A DNA stretch of 64,000 nt from Zhengitettix transpicula (GCA_037074705.1 CM073593.1:57541501-57605500), one strand, 5' to 3'; shown: positions 1 to 12,735, numbered from the stretch's first letter. The notes: generated by a model from the letters alone, not told the origin. Numbers and translations are program-made.

Positions 1-419
1 TCAGCTTCTGTTTCATTTAGTGATTCTTGGGCAATACTAACCGATTTATTTGATACTACGTGATAAAAACCAATTATAACACGGGGTTTTAGATAATAGC
101 TGTGGTTTAAAACAAAGACGGTCTACTATAGACGGATACTGTGGACAATACAAATGAAGATGATTTCTAGGTTAAAATAGCCGATCGGTAGTTTGGTCGA
201 TCCCAGTAGACGAAATGGAAAATTTGAATCTTGTGTTCCAGGTATGCAGTAATATTTTTTTGGCCCAAGAAGATAAGATGGTGATGGCCAAAGTTGTGTA
301 AGTGGAACCTCTGAAAGTTGAATCCTTATATGTACAAAAAATTTCTGGCGTATTAAGCGTCACTAAAGTATGCAGCCGCCTTGAGACAGGACTTGGTAAA
401 ACAGAAAGAGAACAACATT
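1..419. other. AT-rich non-coding stretch
   Basis: No open frame of note, no repeat shared with the rest of the window and no RNA signature was seen. Confidence 0.5.
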
Positions 420-690
420 CAAGACGAAGCGACTACATCCGCGGCATCTAGCGGGAAGCTGCGGCGCTCCGGGCAGCGGACGTCAATTTTTTCGTTACCC
501 TCTTCTCACCGCGAACCTCCGGATGCAGCGTATTAACTGTTTATCCTCGAGGGCAAGCAATTTATAATTGGCGGGTCGGTCGTTGGTAGACACGAAGCAG
601 CAGAGGAAGGCAGCCATTGCTGAGGCCCCGCAGGAAATTCCAAGACACTCGCGGAGAGAAGTGATCGCAGATTCCTGATGTTTTGCTACA
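420..690. other. GC-rich low-repeat island, candidate regulatory DNA
   Basis: This patch is clearly GC-richer than its flanks, contains several CpGs, and matches no other place in the window. It has AT-rich homeodomain-like cores embedded in GC-rich sequence (GTATTAACTGTTTATCC and GCAATTTATAATTGGC, around 529-575). No coding frame runs through it. Regulatory function is inferred from composition only; it could equally be an old, unrecognised repeat. Confidence 0.25.
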
Positions 691-3600
691 AACGAGTCAT
701 GTTTCCTGTGGAGAATACGATTCCTAAGTTACGAAAGGAAAAAAAGGTCACATACAGCCAGATTAGTAAACAGCCTCGACGCATAAAATAGAAGATCCGG
801 ATCATAGAAATGATTCTTCTTGGTGAACGACCCACCAAAAGTGAAACTCATCAGTAGTTAGAACATAAAAACGAATTAATTTACCTCACTCCACTAATTT
901 GTCTCGCTTTCTGTAAATTTTCCGAAGCACGACTTTAATCATCAACTTCCATTTGGTTATTATGATTATTTAGTAGTTATGAATTATAGTAGTTATTAAT
1001 TATTAAAAACTATTGGAAGAACACGATGAAACTCGAACGTGTGGAGATAGGGTGGGGGCGTGGGGGGGAGAAGCGAAAACATATAGACAGATAACGCAAT
1101 GCGACATAGAGTAGAGTAACAGAAATAAGGCAACAAAATAAAAATAGAGATAGAAATGTTGAGGTTAAGGAGACCTTTGGCTGGGTCGTATTCATATGAA
1201 AATGTTACTATTTCGAAAATGACGCAATACGTAATTTCTGAAGTTAATTTCTTCCCATTGGAGGCAAGTCCTGGAATGTTACATTCATATTTTCGCAGTA
1301 TGTATCGCTCCATGATTTTTAATTATAAATTCGTTGTATGATCAAAAGAGAAACGGGAGTGTGTGCGGACAAACGATACGATGCCGTTTGTCCCGCAGCG
1401 TCACATCGTCATGTTCCGTGACGTATTCATTCTCTTCACGTTTCCAGCGCGCGTGACAAAGTTTCACTATAAAGTCATATTGTCAAGAATGTTTTGCAAA
1501 CAAATTCTCGTCTTCATTTATCAGGAATGTTGAAAATTGGAAGACCCTAAATGCATTTGAAGTAGGACTTTAATTAGATTGCAGGAATTTCATTCGTTAC
1601 ATTATCACCGGAGTAAGACTGATATGGATTGTGCATTATCACACATGTGTCTCGAGTACCTGCCTCAAGTCTCTCTTGTTCTGTGCGCCACGTGCAAACG
1701 ACATCAAGTATTTTTCTTTTCTTGACAGATAAATTTAAATATTAGTTGATGAGCACGTTGTTGTGTGGTTTTGTTGTTACGAAAACACCCCATAGCTTTA
1801 CAGGTTTGTAACAATAACTGTTTTAGTAAAGGTGAAAATAATAAAATAAAGGGAGAAGATATATGGGGTTAACAATTTATAAAGCACTTTACTGTTATTA
1901 AATTAAAATTTTTGATTGTACGTCTGTGTAAATGCACACATAAGTTTTGTGTTGTATAAAATGTGTGAACCATTGTAATTTCTATTTAGACTAACTTTAA
2001 TACGTAACTTTCCTTTCAATTCATAACCTAAAGACTTATAAAACGTCGTTATTTTAAACTGAATTATTTTATAAAATTTTTGTTGTAGGTCATTTTAAAA
2101 TAGTTACTCCAAAATTCTTCAAAGTTTCTGACTGTCTTGAATTTCTGAATTACTTTTTTTTCACCTTAAAAACAATCCAATTTTCTTATGTATTTCTCTC
2201 CCTCGTTATAATTTGTCGTTTGAAAACTTCAAGTAATTTTCTCTTTTGCCATGCAATTGATACAAGTCTAAAATAAGTTTCGCATCTGTTCTTCTTGTAA
2301 ACTGTGACGGCGGATCCTTTCATAGTTACACATCATAAACTTCTGCAGATTATCAAGAAAAAATGTTTTGTTTCCGTAATTACTCTGAATGCATGAAGAA
2401 TTTATGGTATACTGAATGAAGCAGATGGTTGGTAACAGTCTACCAGCAAAAATCATCCTGCCACGAACCTGACGCAACACGCCACGTTCCTGAGAATCAT
2501 CCCCTTGGAATGCAGTGTAGTCTACTTTTTACAGGATTTACATAAAACTCAAGACAGGAATTTCCGGAAAGAAGCGTTTAACAGCAAACGAGAACATTCC
2601 GTCTTAATGAAGTTATCACGCACTTAAAAATCATCCATGAATATATTTTATTATTTAATTTTACAGTTTTTAAATATGAACGTTTACACATATTGTCAGG
2701 TAAAGTCGTTATTTAATATAAATTAAAAATTATCTAATATCCTTTAAAGTTATAAATATTAGTGGTCAAATAATACAGGATAAAATATTTAATAAAGAAA
2801 GTAGAATGTTCGTTGGCATTCAGTTCAGAGATGTTCTTTTTTAAAAAAATTCAAGTGTAATTAGTGGAATTTCATTCATGAAAGTTGAAGAAATAATTTT
2901 ACATAATTGACTTAAGTTTTTTTTATTTTCCAGGTCTCTTAATTAACACCTGAAAATGTCCTAATGTAAGGAATTTAATAATTAAGTTTGATTTATTTGG
3001 CTTTTAAATATTACTATTTCTGATAGATACTATGTAATGTCCGTTACGAATCCTATTTTAAAATTAACAATTAATTTTCAGATTTCAAGATTTATATTTA
3101 TCTACGATTTCAGCGAAAGCTACCTATGCAACCATTGCAGCCTCTGAGTTTTTAATGTGAAACTGGAATATTAACGCTTCTTCGTCGGTAAAATATTTGG
3201 TTTTACCACGTGTCTGCCTCAATATAAAAGGCGAATAATAATAATAATTTTAATGGTAATATGCAGAGTCAGTTGATGTGGTTATTAATATTAAAAAAAC
3301 ATTTTACATTATCCAGACGCTTAGAATACTATTATAATTTTATTATATATATAATGACTGAGCATAATAAATGTCCATTCAACGCCGGTGAATCACCAAA
3401 TAGATAATAACAGACATCAAAAAAGAATAAACAACCACGAGAATACATAAATAATAAACGAAGAATAAAAATACATATAAAAATATTAAATATATTAAAT
3501 CAATAATTTGCAAATGAGAAAAATAAATTAAAAAGAAGATATGCATGAGTGAAAAGTAAAGGGAAGGAGAAAAATTCGTTTCACAAATGTTAAGACTTTA

Positions 3601-4619
3601 TAAATAACATTGATAAGACACAAAATCTTGTGCACAATGAGCCCTTTTAGTTTGATTTTAGCATATTAATATTATTATTCTTGAATTATTATAACTAGAA
3701 GTACTTCACGCGTACACATACAGATAATTTATAGAAAAAACGCACGAAATATAGCAGGGTAAGAACAGACTTGGAGAAGAAAAGTGTAAGTGAAACATAG
3801 ACCTATAGATAGATTTATTATTTCCATTAATCCCCAAACGCAGAAATTATATATTTTATAAAAAAAGTAACGGTTATTTATACACCTCGTTATTAGTGTA
3901 ATAAATAATTTAGGTGATAATATAAATACGATTCAGCGTGTGATGTGGGGTTGCATATCTTATTATAGACTCATTGTTCATTGGTTATAGTATTACTTAA
4001 AGATTTTCGATTGTATCTAGTTGTAGAAAATTGAATTTTGAGTAAAGTTTTGTCTCACACTTCCTCTTACCTTTTTTATGCTTCAAAATTTCAGAGAAAA
4101 TAAAATTTCTATACTTCCCTAATTCATATGGCTGAATACGTTATTTTCCGAAAATTCGACACGTGGATAAATTAGACTAAGCATTACGAATGGAATATCA
4201 ACAATAGGCAATAGTTTCGATTCGCCCGTTGATGAATAAATTTCCCTAAGTACGTGTTTATGTAAGCACACGCCATTATGCGACACCAGGCTTCTGCTAC
4301 GTGTCGCACTCATCCATATCAATTATAAAAAAGTACAACATTAAAAATATTACAAATGACAAACGACAACTCGAATGAACAAATTGGATGGAACGTGCGA
4401 TGAAGAGAGGAAATTGCTTATGCGCATCCCGCCAAGTGAGCTGCGTCTGACTATAGGAGCAGAAAATTTTAATTCTTGTTATGGAATATAAAATATAAAA
4501 TCAGTATATACAATTCCGTTTTGATATATATTCTCGTTTATATTTTTTTCCTTGTGTAAATCAGAAGTTTCTCTTTACTCTTGTTTTCTTCAGACTGTAA
4601 AGACAATCCTTTACGTTCA
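691..4619. other. Long AT-rich non-coding stretch
   Basis: Dense A/T runs, short shadow frames only. A G-rich run (GGGTGGGGGCGTGGGGGGG) sits near 1050. I saw no recognisable gene, mobile element terminus or tandem array. Confidence 0.5.
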
Positions 4620-5125
4620 GCTTAATATATGCCATTTCTCTGGTCCTTGAGACACGTTTCTCGCCGACGTCTGTTCGATCTTATTTTCAGCAAGGAAGAA
4701 AGAGGTCAGTTCGGTACTCGTGAGCGTGGAGGAGCCGTAACGGCGTAAGACGTTCACAAGTAGCTTTCAAGATACGCCTGTTTACGACAGTCCTTCACGG
4801 GCGGAGGTATCCCGGACCATTAACATGTAAATCCCGGAGCCGTAAATGTGCCAAGAGGGACACCCCGGACAACAATGGCCGTCAGGGCCCATTAGCCGCG
4901 AATGGCGCGGCGCAATCGCTCGGATCACAGGCGTTTCCGCCGCGGAAGTTGGGACCGGTCCACGCTGTGGTTAGCTGCGGCGGGGGGTGCGGGAGGTTCG
5001 TGGGGAGGGGGGGGGGTCGAATTCCTCGACGAGCGTGAACCTTTCTTTCTTTCTTTGTGGCGACCCCGGGGGGAAGGTGCGTGTCCGAAGACAGCGCAAA
5101 ACCTTTTACGATCAACATAAATCAT
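4620..5125. other. GC/CpG-rich island, candidate enhancer or promoter-like element
   Basis: The most GC-rich block of the first 10 kb, rich in CpG. It includes CATTAACATGTAAATC (about 4818-4833), an ACAATGG SOX-like core (about 4870) and CCCATTAGC (about 4888) within GC-rich sequence, then a G-run (about 5004-5016) and a CTTT microsatellite (about 5041-5056). Short frames on both strands cover the same bases and have no recognisable domain, so coding is unlikely. The mix of conserved-looking AT cores in a CpG-rich context resembles insect conserved non-coding elements; that is inference. Confidence 0.3.
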
Positions 5126-5979
5126 CATTTCTTACGTTAATATTCACCCTTCCTACCTCGTCTTAATTGAATGTCAGAGTAAGCACTGATTGCTGGTAAT
5201 TATATCTGGCATTTAAATTTATAGTCTGCAAGCGTTGAAGTAAAGAGGTGACCCGTGATCCCTGATTTGACAGCGAACATTTGAGTAGGCATTATTCTTA
5301 CCATACATACATAACTAACTATATGATATAAAACAGATTTTAAACTTATATCGTAATATTAATAAATATTTTGAATTGCTAGGGCCTATTAATTCATAGA
5401 AAAAAATTGACGTTAAAAATTTCTCAAATTTTAAATAAATTGGGTTTAAAAAAATATTTAATATGAAATAAAAGAATTTTGAATATGTAAGTTATTTAAT
5501 AAAAAATTGTAGGTATTACTCCAATTACGTAGTTAATATACTTTTTTTACATATTTATATACAATATTTTTATATAGTAATACAATTTTTGTTAAATAAT
5601 AGAACTTTATTTTATTTAGGTATCCTAATTTGATAAATACATAACTGTTCTTAGTTCGCCTTGAATGGATAAGAATTGGTTTTTAGGGAAATTAAGTGGA
5701 AATATTCTATTTGAGATGGTAATTAATTAAATAGAAGTCATTCTGTGCATTAGAGCCTTTGGGGCGGTTAGTGATTTAATATTAGTGCTAAAAAATAATT
5801 TCTGGTGTCTGTTGGTCAAGGATGGTACTCGAAAATTAACATAGGATAACAATGTATTATCATAAATTTTACCATTACAGATCTTGTAGAGAAAAAGGAT
5901 TGACGCTCGCTCACACTGCTATGGTTGATAGTTTCTATAAATTGTATCTTTCTAGGAGCTCGTCGTATGCCTGAACAGA
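5126..5979. other. AT-rich non-coding stretch
   Basis: Very AT-rich, with no gene, RNA or repeat that I could identify before the SINE-A copy. Confidence 0.5.
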
Positions 5980-6409
5980 GTCTGCGAGGGTTATTCTCTC
6001 GCAGGCAGAACCTTGTAGGAGAGATACGAAGGGGCTACATTTAGGGATGCCTTTTCCTCTCCGTTTTTTCCCCATTGGAATATTCGGCCAGCTGCCTCCT
6101 AAACTGGTCGAGGCACGGAGAAGGGAATGCTGCGTCCCCACAGCAAACTTCTCTCCCGCTATCGGAAGGGCGTGGGACAAGTACCCAATGCCCGACCTAC
6201 CTGATGCAGGTTTTTCTAGGGTTTGTCCTGCATTTCTTTAGGCGAATGCCGGGTAGGATCCTTAAAATATAGCCCGGGAGCCCTAGTTAACCCTTGTCTA
6301 CCTTCGTCTATCTTTCCACATCCCCCCTTTCAAATCCCTTCCTATGCTATTAAAGGGGAGTTGTCCAACGAGGATTACCCTCATGTAGCCTGTTACCTAA
6401 AAAAAAATT
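5980..6409 (+). mobile_element. SINE-A copy 1 (internally deleted)
   Basis: It starts with a CTGCGAG...CTCGCAG hairpin, followed by the family body and a poly(A)-like tail at about 6399-6409. Compared with the 23 kb copy it lacks roughly 100 bp between the CTCTCCGTTTTTT segment and the CCCATTGGAATA segment. The segments with GCCGAGG...CCTCGGC and the following TGTTCCGGGGTC are therefore missing. No convincing target-site duplication was seen. It carries the 'TGTAGGAGAGATACGAAGG' type of 5' module, shared with the copies at 14, 23 and (diverged) 56 kb. Confidence 0.85.
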
Positions 6410-9400
6410 AAAAATTTAATAAAAAATTGGCCATTATATTTATTTATTTTGTTATTATATGTCAGATAACTTCAAATTTGCCATTAAATCGAAATCAATA
6501 AATAATTTAAATTAAATGTATTTTCGCAAACTTTTCTATATATCACTCAAGTTTGTAGCATCTAATTTTTGAAGATTTTTATATAATACATTTTCCTAGA
6601 TTGATAGTCAATCAATGGATTTAAGTTATTATTATCCTATTAATATTTGTATTTTAAGCATGCGATCGTTATCACAGTCCTGCTGACAGAACCGGCTAAA
6701 TTGTAGCACTATAGCAGTTGTAGCAATGAGCGTTGAAAATTCTGTTCCAACTTTATTCCCGAATATCAGGTGAAACTAAATGTTCGAGTAGTTACGTGAC
6801 CTCGAGATTCTGTGGACATCCACAGAATTCTTTCTTCCATTCAACCGGCGTCCTGAGTTATCTATCACTGTCGTCATCAATGCAAGACTTATCGATGTCC
6901 CCCCTGCGTGCATCCAGACAGCTGTTTCCGTTGAAAATGCCAATCGTCACGGTTTCATAACTGCCTAGATTTAGCAAACTCACAGACTCTTTGACTTCAA
7001 GGACAACAACGTCTCTCATTAGCGATCGTTGCATACCATGAATAATTATCTCCGGAAAATTAAACATGTAGACACGTTATGTGTTTGCAATTTCTTAGTA
7101 GTAATACCGAAACACAGCGTCATTTAAAATACTAGTTAAGCGAAGTCCTTTTATGGAGGATGTAGAAAAAATTGATTAAGCTTAAATTATATTCGTTTAG
7201 GGATTTTTCGGAAGTTGGAGTATCTTTTCGTTAATGATTGAGTGAAATGGTAGAATTTGTAGAACACACAAAGTAATTGAAGATCTGTTTCCCCAATATG
7301 AACTTCTTGAAGCAAACATATAATATTTGACTGTGCGATTATTATACTAGAAATAAGAAGGCTATATTTTCATAATTATTCAAAATTAAGAATATATTAT
7401 TAATTGTAATAAAACCCAAAAGTGTCCTGAGTACATTCAATTCATAAAAAACATAAGCAATAACTTACCGTAATATATAAACTGAATCACATTGGCTTAC
7501 CTGCCCATAAAAACATAATCATCTATCAGGAATCGTCGAGGCGATACCAACTTAACAAACTACAAATAACAATGAAAGCATTTTTCTTACAATTTGGTTA
7601 ATTATTCAGTAACATCTATTACTATTTTATTAAACAATTTATTTTAACAGAATTATTTTTAAATTATACCCCTATCATTTCATATCTTAAATATATTTAT
7701 TTTCCAACCTATAAAACTAAAATAATGTAATGATAAATTGTTTTTACTTATATTTTAAATAATATAATTCAGAGACTTTTAAAGTGTAAAGTTTTGTTTA
7801 CAATTATTTATTTCGGTATTACTATTTAATTCTCCATTATTTTATAAACTTTGTCCATTTCAGAAGGGGACAATAAATAAATTATATATTATTTAAAAAT
7901 AAATTTTTATCAGAATTTGTAAACCAAAAAATGCATTTACTCATTGCATAATGCTGTTGACTCAAGAATTGAAAGTTAAATAGGAAAATACGTAATATAG
8001 ATTCCAAGAAAATTATAATTTTGCACTGCAAGAAGTATAATGAAATGTGCATGAAGGCAATAGCCAAATACTGAGCTAAAGACTTCTGTTCAAGCACTGC
8101 AGCCATTAATGGAATCATAGACTTCATTACGTTATCAAAATTAATCTGATCCATATTTAACCTTTATCTTTATATTTTGACTATAATTTTAATAATATTT
8201 TGCAATTAAATTATAAATTTTTGAAAATTGCGATACTCGTTAACGCGTCCATAAAAAAATAATAGTAGTTAAAGTATTATTTTGTAATTGTAAAAATGAG
8301 GCTTAATTTTCGAATGTTTCATCAGATTAAAACTTTCGATAAAATGGGCTCATTAAACGCTAACAGGAACATCGATTAAAATCTGAGCGCGTAATATGAA
8401 ATTTGAAACGCTAAAATTTCTGGTTGATGTTGGTTAAATATAGATTATGATTCAAGTAAAAGTGATTGCTACATTCTAGCCGCCATAATTATCTGTCAAC
8501 TGTCAATTTACGGTTATAACGCATAATGTTTAACATTACGGCGATTTATTGCTCATAAATAATTCCAATAGCTTGGAATTTATGATGATGTTGGGTAAAT
8601 CGTTTAAACTGGATCTAAATCCAAGAAAACTCGTATTTAGTTGATCCTCAGCAGTCACTACAAATTCTGATCTGACGCGCGGAATTACCACACTGAAGAT
8701 TCGTGGAATTCATAACATTCCCTCCCCTTTTAAGAACAATTCATTGCATTTCAAAATGTTTTTGATAGTTTCGAGTGTTTCATCAGATGCGAAATTCGGA
8801 TAATATTACTATAGGCCTATCAGTTAATATTTTGTTTAAACAGGAATACAATTCGTTTAAGAATCTAAGAACGGTTTATCAAATAATTCATCGGGAAAAT
8901 GTCACTCCAGACTAATAATTATACTCGATAAATATTTCGGATACTATAATAAGAACATTTAATGGCACCAGATGATTAATCTCTAGAACATCTAGGAATC
9001 GTCGTTATCTAAGATTATTGTTTTAGCCAGGTAACTAAATTAGTATTTCCTCACCAAAAATATATGTATGCTATTACTAAAAATTTTTGGGGGTCTTTGT
9101 GATTACAACAAGCAAAGCACCCTTCTTATTGATTGTTTATTCTTCATTTATTGGCTATGAATGAAAACAGCTGCTTCTTTTTTTCTGGGGAACATTTTCT
9201 TTCTTTTCTAATTACATGGCAGACTTTTGTGTTTTATATCAGCAAGTGATACTAAATATATTTATTAATCTATAAATAATGTCCGTTAAAGTTATCAAAA
9301 GACTTTTCCTTTAATTATGCCAATTATTTTATTATTCTATTGCACTTAAAAAATTCTATAATTCATGTGAACACGTGGTTTGTTTCCTAAAAATCCGGTT

Positions 9401-10121
9401 AGTCAAAAATTAAATTATCTCCACTTAATCAGTTGTCCATTGAGAGTCTCACAATCGTTTTTATATAAGTTACATTATGTTGTAAGTTAAATCTGTTTCT
9501 GATGAACATCTTTAAAATCAGAATAGGATGGAAAGTAAATATTCGAATTGAGAAACTGAACAAAACGTAAATTATTCGTAGATGCTTTTCAATAACAAAG
9601 CATATTCTCTTTCAGAACAAATATTATTGCAATAAAAAACATTTACGTATCATAAATGTTTAAATGTAAATATTATAAATTATGTAAAAATATAACGTGT
9701 AAATAACAAACTCTTGTTAACATATGTAAATGTGTAAGTAAATGTAATGAAAATATAGAGTCTTTAAAGCGACACAAAAGAAATAAAAAGAATATTCCAA
9801 TAAAAACTCGACACAAATGAAATTTCTATGTTAAATTCAACAAGGCTGCTCAATTTTTGTGACAAGGCCTATAATTTTTATTTTCTGAACTGACAGTAGT
9901 GGCTTGAATATAAAGCCGGAAAATAATTTCAAAACAGGCACCAAACAAAGTGGCTTAGATAATAGATTTATGAAAAAAGAGAGAATATGTTCACCAAGTA
10001 TTTAGGGATATGTGTAAATAGTTACATAAGTTTTTTTGTTGAATCTTTAGAAAGTCATGAAGAAAAAATAAATTTGAAGCAAATAATAATTTTAATAAAT
10101 GTAGTCTTTCTCGGTATAGAG
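6410..10121. other. Long AT-rich non-coding stretch
   Basis: Only short shadow frames. Nothing recognisable as gene, RNA or transposon terminus; 6700-7070 is somewhat less AT-rich but shows no feature. Confidence 0.5.
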
Positions 10122-10264
10122 AATTCATAAAGTCTTCTCGGAATTCTAAACGAATAAATAATTCTATTAGTGTCTATTGCTAGAAGGCGATGACAGTGAA
10201 AGTCTTCGGAACGTCTCGAATTTAATTTTTCATTCGGTTAGAATCCCGAGAATACTTTATTCAA
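10122..10264. repeat. Imperfect inverted repeat (about 33-nt arms, 76-nt loop)
   Basis: The left arm 10122-10155 and the right arm 10232-10264 are reverse complements with few mismatches. The inner 21 nt (TTCTCGGAATTCTAAACGAAT against its partner) differ at two positions. The transcript would fold into a stem-loop of about 143 nt. It may be a MITE remnant, a small-RNA hairpin or chance palindromic drift. Confidence 0.6.
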
Positions 10265-10819
10265 ACATTACAATAGTTACAGACATAGTCTTGTCAGAGA
10301 TCAAGCAATATTCGGAAAATATTATAGAACGAATTGTCGAAACTACATAAATATAATTCATGGGCAATCATGCAAATGAATTGATGTCATATTTATTCAA
10401 ATTTATTCCAATGATTTAAAATAACATCAAAGTTTTCTGTTAATGGAACAATAATTTTGAGGTTTGGAAATTTGGATAAATTTTCTCAGCAACATAAATA
10501 TTGACAACATTATTCAAGAATAAAATTGCTAACCTTAAATAAATTAGACGAGAATGTGGTATAATAGAAGACTAATTAATGAAAGCCAAACCGTAATGAG
10601 TAAACTAAATTTGTAGACTGATACTTTATGCGCACTCATGAGCAGACTCAAGTTGGAGAAATGAACCGAGGGGTTGAAAATACAGTTATTAAAGCATGTG
10701 CCAAGTAAGAATTGTGGGGGAAGTCTTCGAGTAGGTGAGCCTGAATTTAATGGTTTTCAGATATTTAGAACTAAAGAGTTCTACATTTATTAAGGGCAAA
10801 GGAATTAATTTAAGATAAT

Positions 10820-11060
10820 TTTGGAGGACCTTAAATTACCGCCGACGGCGATAATGAGACAGTGGTAAATTTTCAGTAGCGTAGCTTGAGAGCCACCCTG
10901 TATGACACCCCCGCGTCGCTGCTGCACCCTGCCAGGGGGTCCTTGCGCCATTTCCGCGTTACGTTCCGCTACGTTGACTCCCTGACATTCCTTCCTCGGT
11001 CCCACGCTGCGAAAAAGAAACGTGCGTATCGCCGTTGCAGGAACATATGAATCCATGCCC
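10820..11060. other. GC-richer patch of unknown nature
   Basis: CpG-containing block with CGCCGACGGCG and a C-rich run around 10900-10940. A minus-strand frame of 83 codons covers it, but it has no recognisable domain and no splice context I can defend. It could be an unrecognised repeat or a regulatory island. Confidence 0.25.
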
Positions 11061-11899
11061 TTTCACCTAAATAAAAAAAAATCAAAGAAAATATCTCTTC
11101 AAAACTTAAAGAAAGCGAAGTAGAACGACACGGTAAAACATATAATAATATCAAATTCCCTAACAACTTAGTGGTGAAACTACAATAAGTACTTTGATAT
11201 AGACCAGAGAACTGTTTTAGTCAAGACATTACCATTTTTTTCGGCCAATAATAAATAGAAACGCATGGCTTTAAATGTACGAAACTTTTACTATTTATTT
11301 AATTTAGTGTAAATGACAAATTTATATATATTAAATCTCTTCAAAATATTTCTGACGTATTTAATAGTTAGTTAAGTAATTGACGTCTTGTTATATCTAT
11401 TTAAAGTGCCGAGAAAGCACCAATCAAATACCGCCACGTCAACGGTTTCTTCAATGATATAATAAAGCTTAAAATATAATTATTAAATGTCACTCAGCTG
11501 GATCATAAAATTCTTACTGTAACAAGTTAACCAGGAATAAAATTTCTGATAAGAATTTGGCTAATATTAATTTTCTGTCTATATTAACAGAGGGCTAAAG
11601 TTTGCTTGTCTGTTGGTTTTAACCAAATAAACTTACTAATGGTTGAATAAGTTTAAATGAAATTTAATATATTTTACTCTCATTTCTCCATGCAGAAGAT
11701 GAGCTATATAATTAGTCGTAATTTCAAGTCTAAAATTGGGGCTTAGGGAAAAGTAGAAAGACGGCATATTAGTGCTACGAATAAATGTATTTTAGTTCAT
11801 ATTCTAATACGGATATTATGCATCAGACTCGTACGAAAAGTGGATTCCAAAACAAGTGTGGTGAATTTTATTATATACTTTTAATCCAGCGTTTGTCAA
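11061..11899. other. AT-rich non-coding stretch
   Basis: Nothing recognisable on either strand. Confidence 0.5.
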
Positions 11900-11966
11900 T
11901 TTCTTTCCAATCGTCAATCCATTAAAGTGTATATACGACTCCCTCAGTCAAAATATGTTTCTTCTT
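11900..11966 (+). repeat. Left unit of a diverged local direct duplication
   Basis: It matches 12666-12735, including ATTAAAGTG(T/C)ATATACGAC followed by TCCCTCAGTCAAA. Removing the SINE-A insertion between them gives an original spacing of about 185 bp, so the duplication predates the retroposition. Confidence 0.75.
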
Positions 11967-11987
11967 ATATATTTAAACTACAGTTGC

Positions 11988-12003
11988 AACAGAAATTTCT
12001 ATT
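11988..12003 (+). repeat. Target-site duplication, left, of SINE-A copy 2
   Basis: AACAGAAATTTCTATT is identical to 12570-12585 immediately after the A-rich tail. A 16-bp perfect match fits LINE endonuclease-primed integration. Confidence 0.9.
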
Positions 12004-12569
12004 CAAGAGGAAGCCTGCGAGAGGATTTCTCGCAGGTGAACCTTCCCAGAGAGCTCTGGCGGGGGCTACCTTTGGGGATGCTCTCGCATCTCTCTGGTTT
12101 TTTTTTAATTAAGGTTCCCACATGCCGAGGTACCTCGGTCTGTTTTGAGAGGTGTATGTTCCGGGGTCGCAGACCTTGGGCATACGGCAAGAGTTGTCCG
12201 CTATTCCTATTGGAATAGTCGGCCAGCTGCCTCCTAAACAGGCCAAGGCATGGCGAGGGGTAAGCTGCGTCCCCACAGCAAACTCCTCTCCCGTCATCGG
12301 AAGGGCGTGGGACAAGTACCAAATGCCCGACCTACCCGATGCAGGTTTTTCTAGGGTTTTCCCTGCATTTCTTTAGGCGAATGCCGGGTAGGATCCTTAA
12401 ACCATAGCCCGGGGGCCCTAGTTAACCCTTGGCTACCTTCCACTACCCTTCCGCATCCCCCCCTTTCAAGTCCCTTCCTATGCTATTAAAGGGGAGTTGC
12501 CCATAGTGGATTACCCTCATGTAGCCTGTTGCCCTAAAAAAAAATAAAAAATAAAAAAAAACAAAAAAA
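12004..12569 (+). mobile_element. SINE-A copy 2, full length with poly(A) tail and 16-bp TSD
   Basis: The reference copy of the family. It begins with a perfect 9-bp hairpin, CCTGCGAGA...TCTCGCAGG (12014-12036), then the 'CCCAGAGAGCTCTGGCGGGGG' type of 5' module and a near-palindrome around CTATTCC...GGAATAG (about 12200-12217). The conserved body ends with ATGTAGCCTGTTGCCC plus an A-rich tail (about 12535-12569). No box A/box B pair was recognised. Open frames of 60-107 codons exist on both strands, but differences from other copies are mainly amino-acid changing, so they look non-coding. Confidence 0.92.
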
Positions 12570-12585
12570 AACAGAAATTTCTATT
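12570..12585 (+). repeat. Target-site duplication, right, of SINE-A copy 2
   Basis: Identical to 11988-12003; it directly follows the A-rich tail. Confidence 0.9.
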
Positions 12586-12665
12586 AACGTTAGGCAAAAG
12601 TGCCATTCCAACTGCATCCAATAAAAACATTTAAACGATTCCATCCGTCAAATCTAGTTTCGTGC

Positions 12666-12735
12666 TTTCTCTCCAAACGACAAATGAATTTATTAAAGTG
12701 CATATACGACTCCCTCAGTCAAATCGTTGTTCTTC
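12666..12735 (+). repeat. Right unit of a diverged local direct duplication
   Basis: Partner of 11900-11966; see that entry. Confidence 0.75.

Noticed and set aside
4902..5128. Overlapping 67-78 codon Pro/Gly/Arg-rich frames on both strands
   Set aside because: Shadow frames of a GC-rich island; open on both strands at once, no domain.
7882..8154. 90-codon minus frame rich in Ile/Phe/Leu
   Set aside because: Typical product of AT-rich DNA; no domain and no membrane-protein family recognised.
12152..12376. Sense SINE-A frame ending in a VFPAFL-type C-terminus, open in five copies
   Set aside because: Same reasoning: mainly non-synonymous differences, no domain, and in copies with indels it shifts. 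I keep open that it derives from the end of a parent LINE protein.
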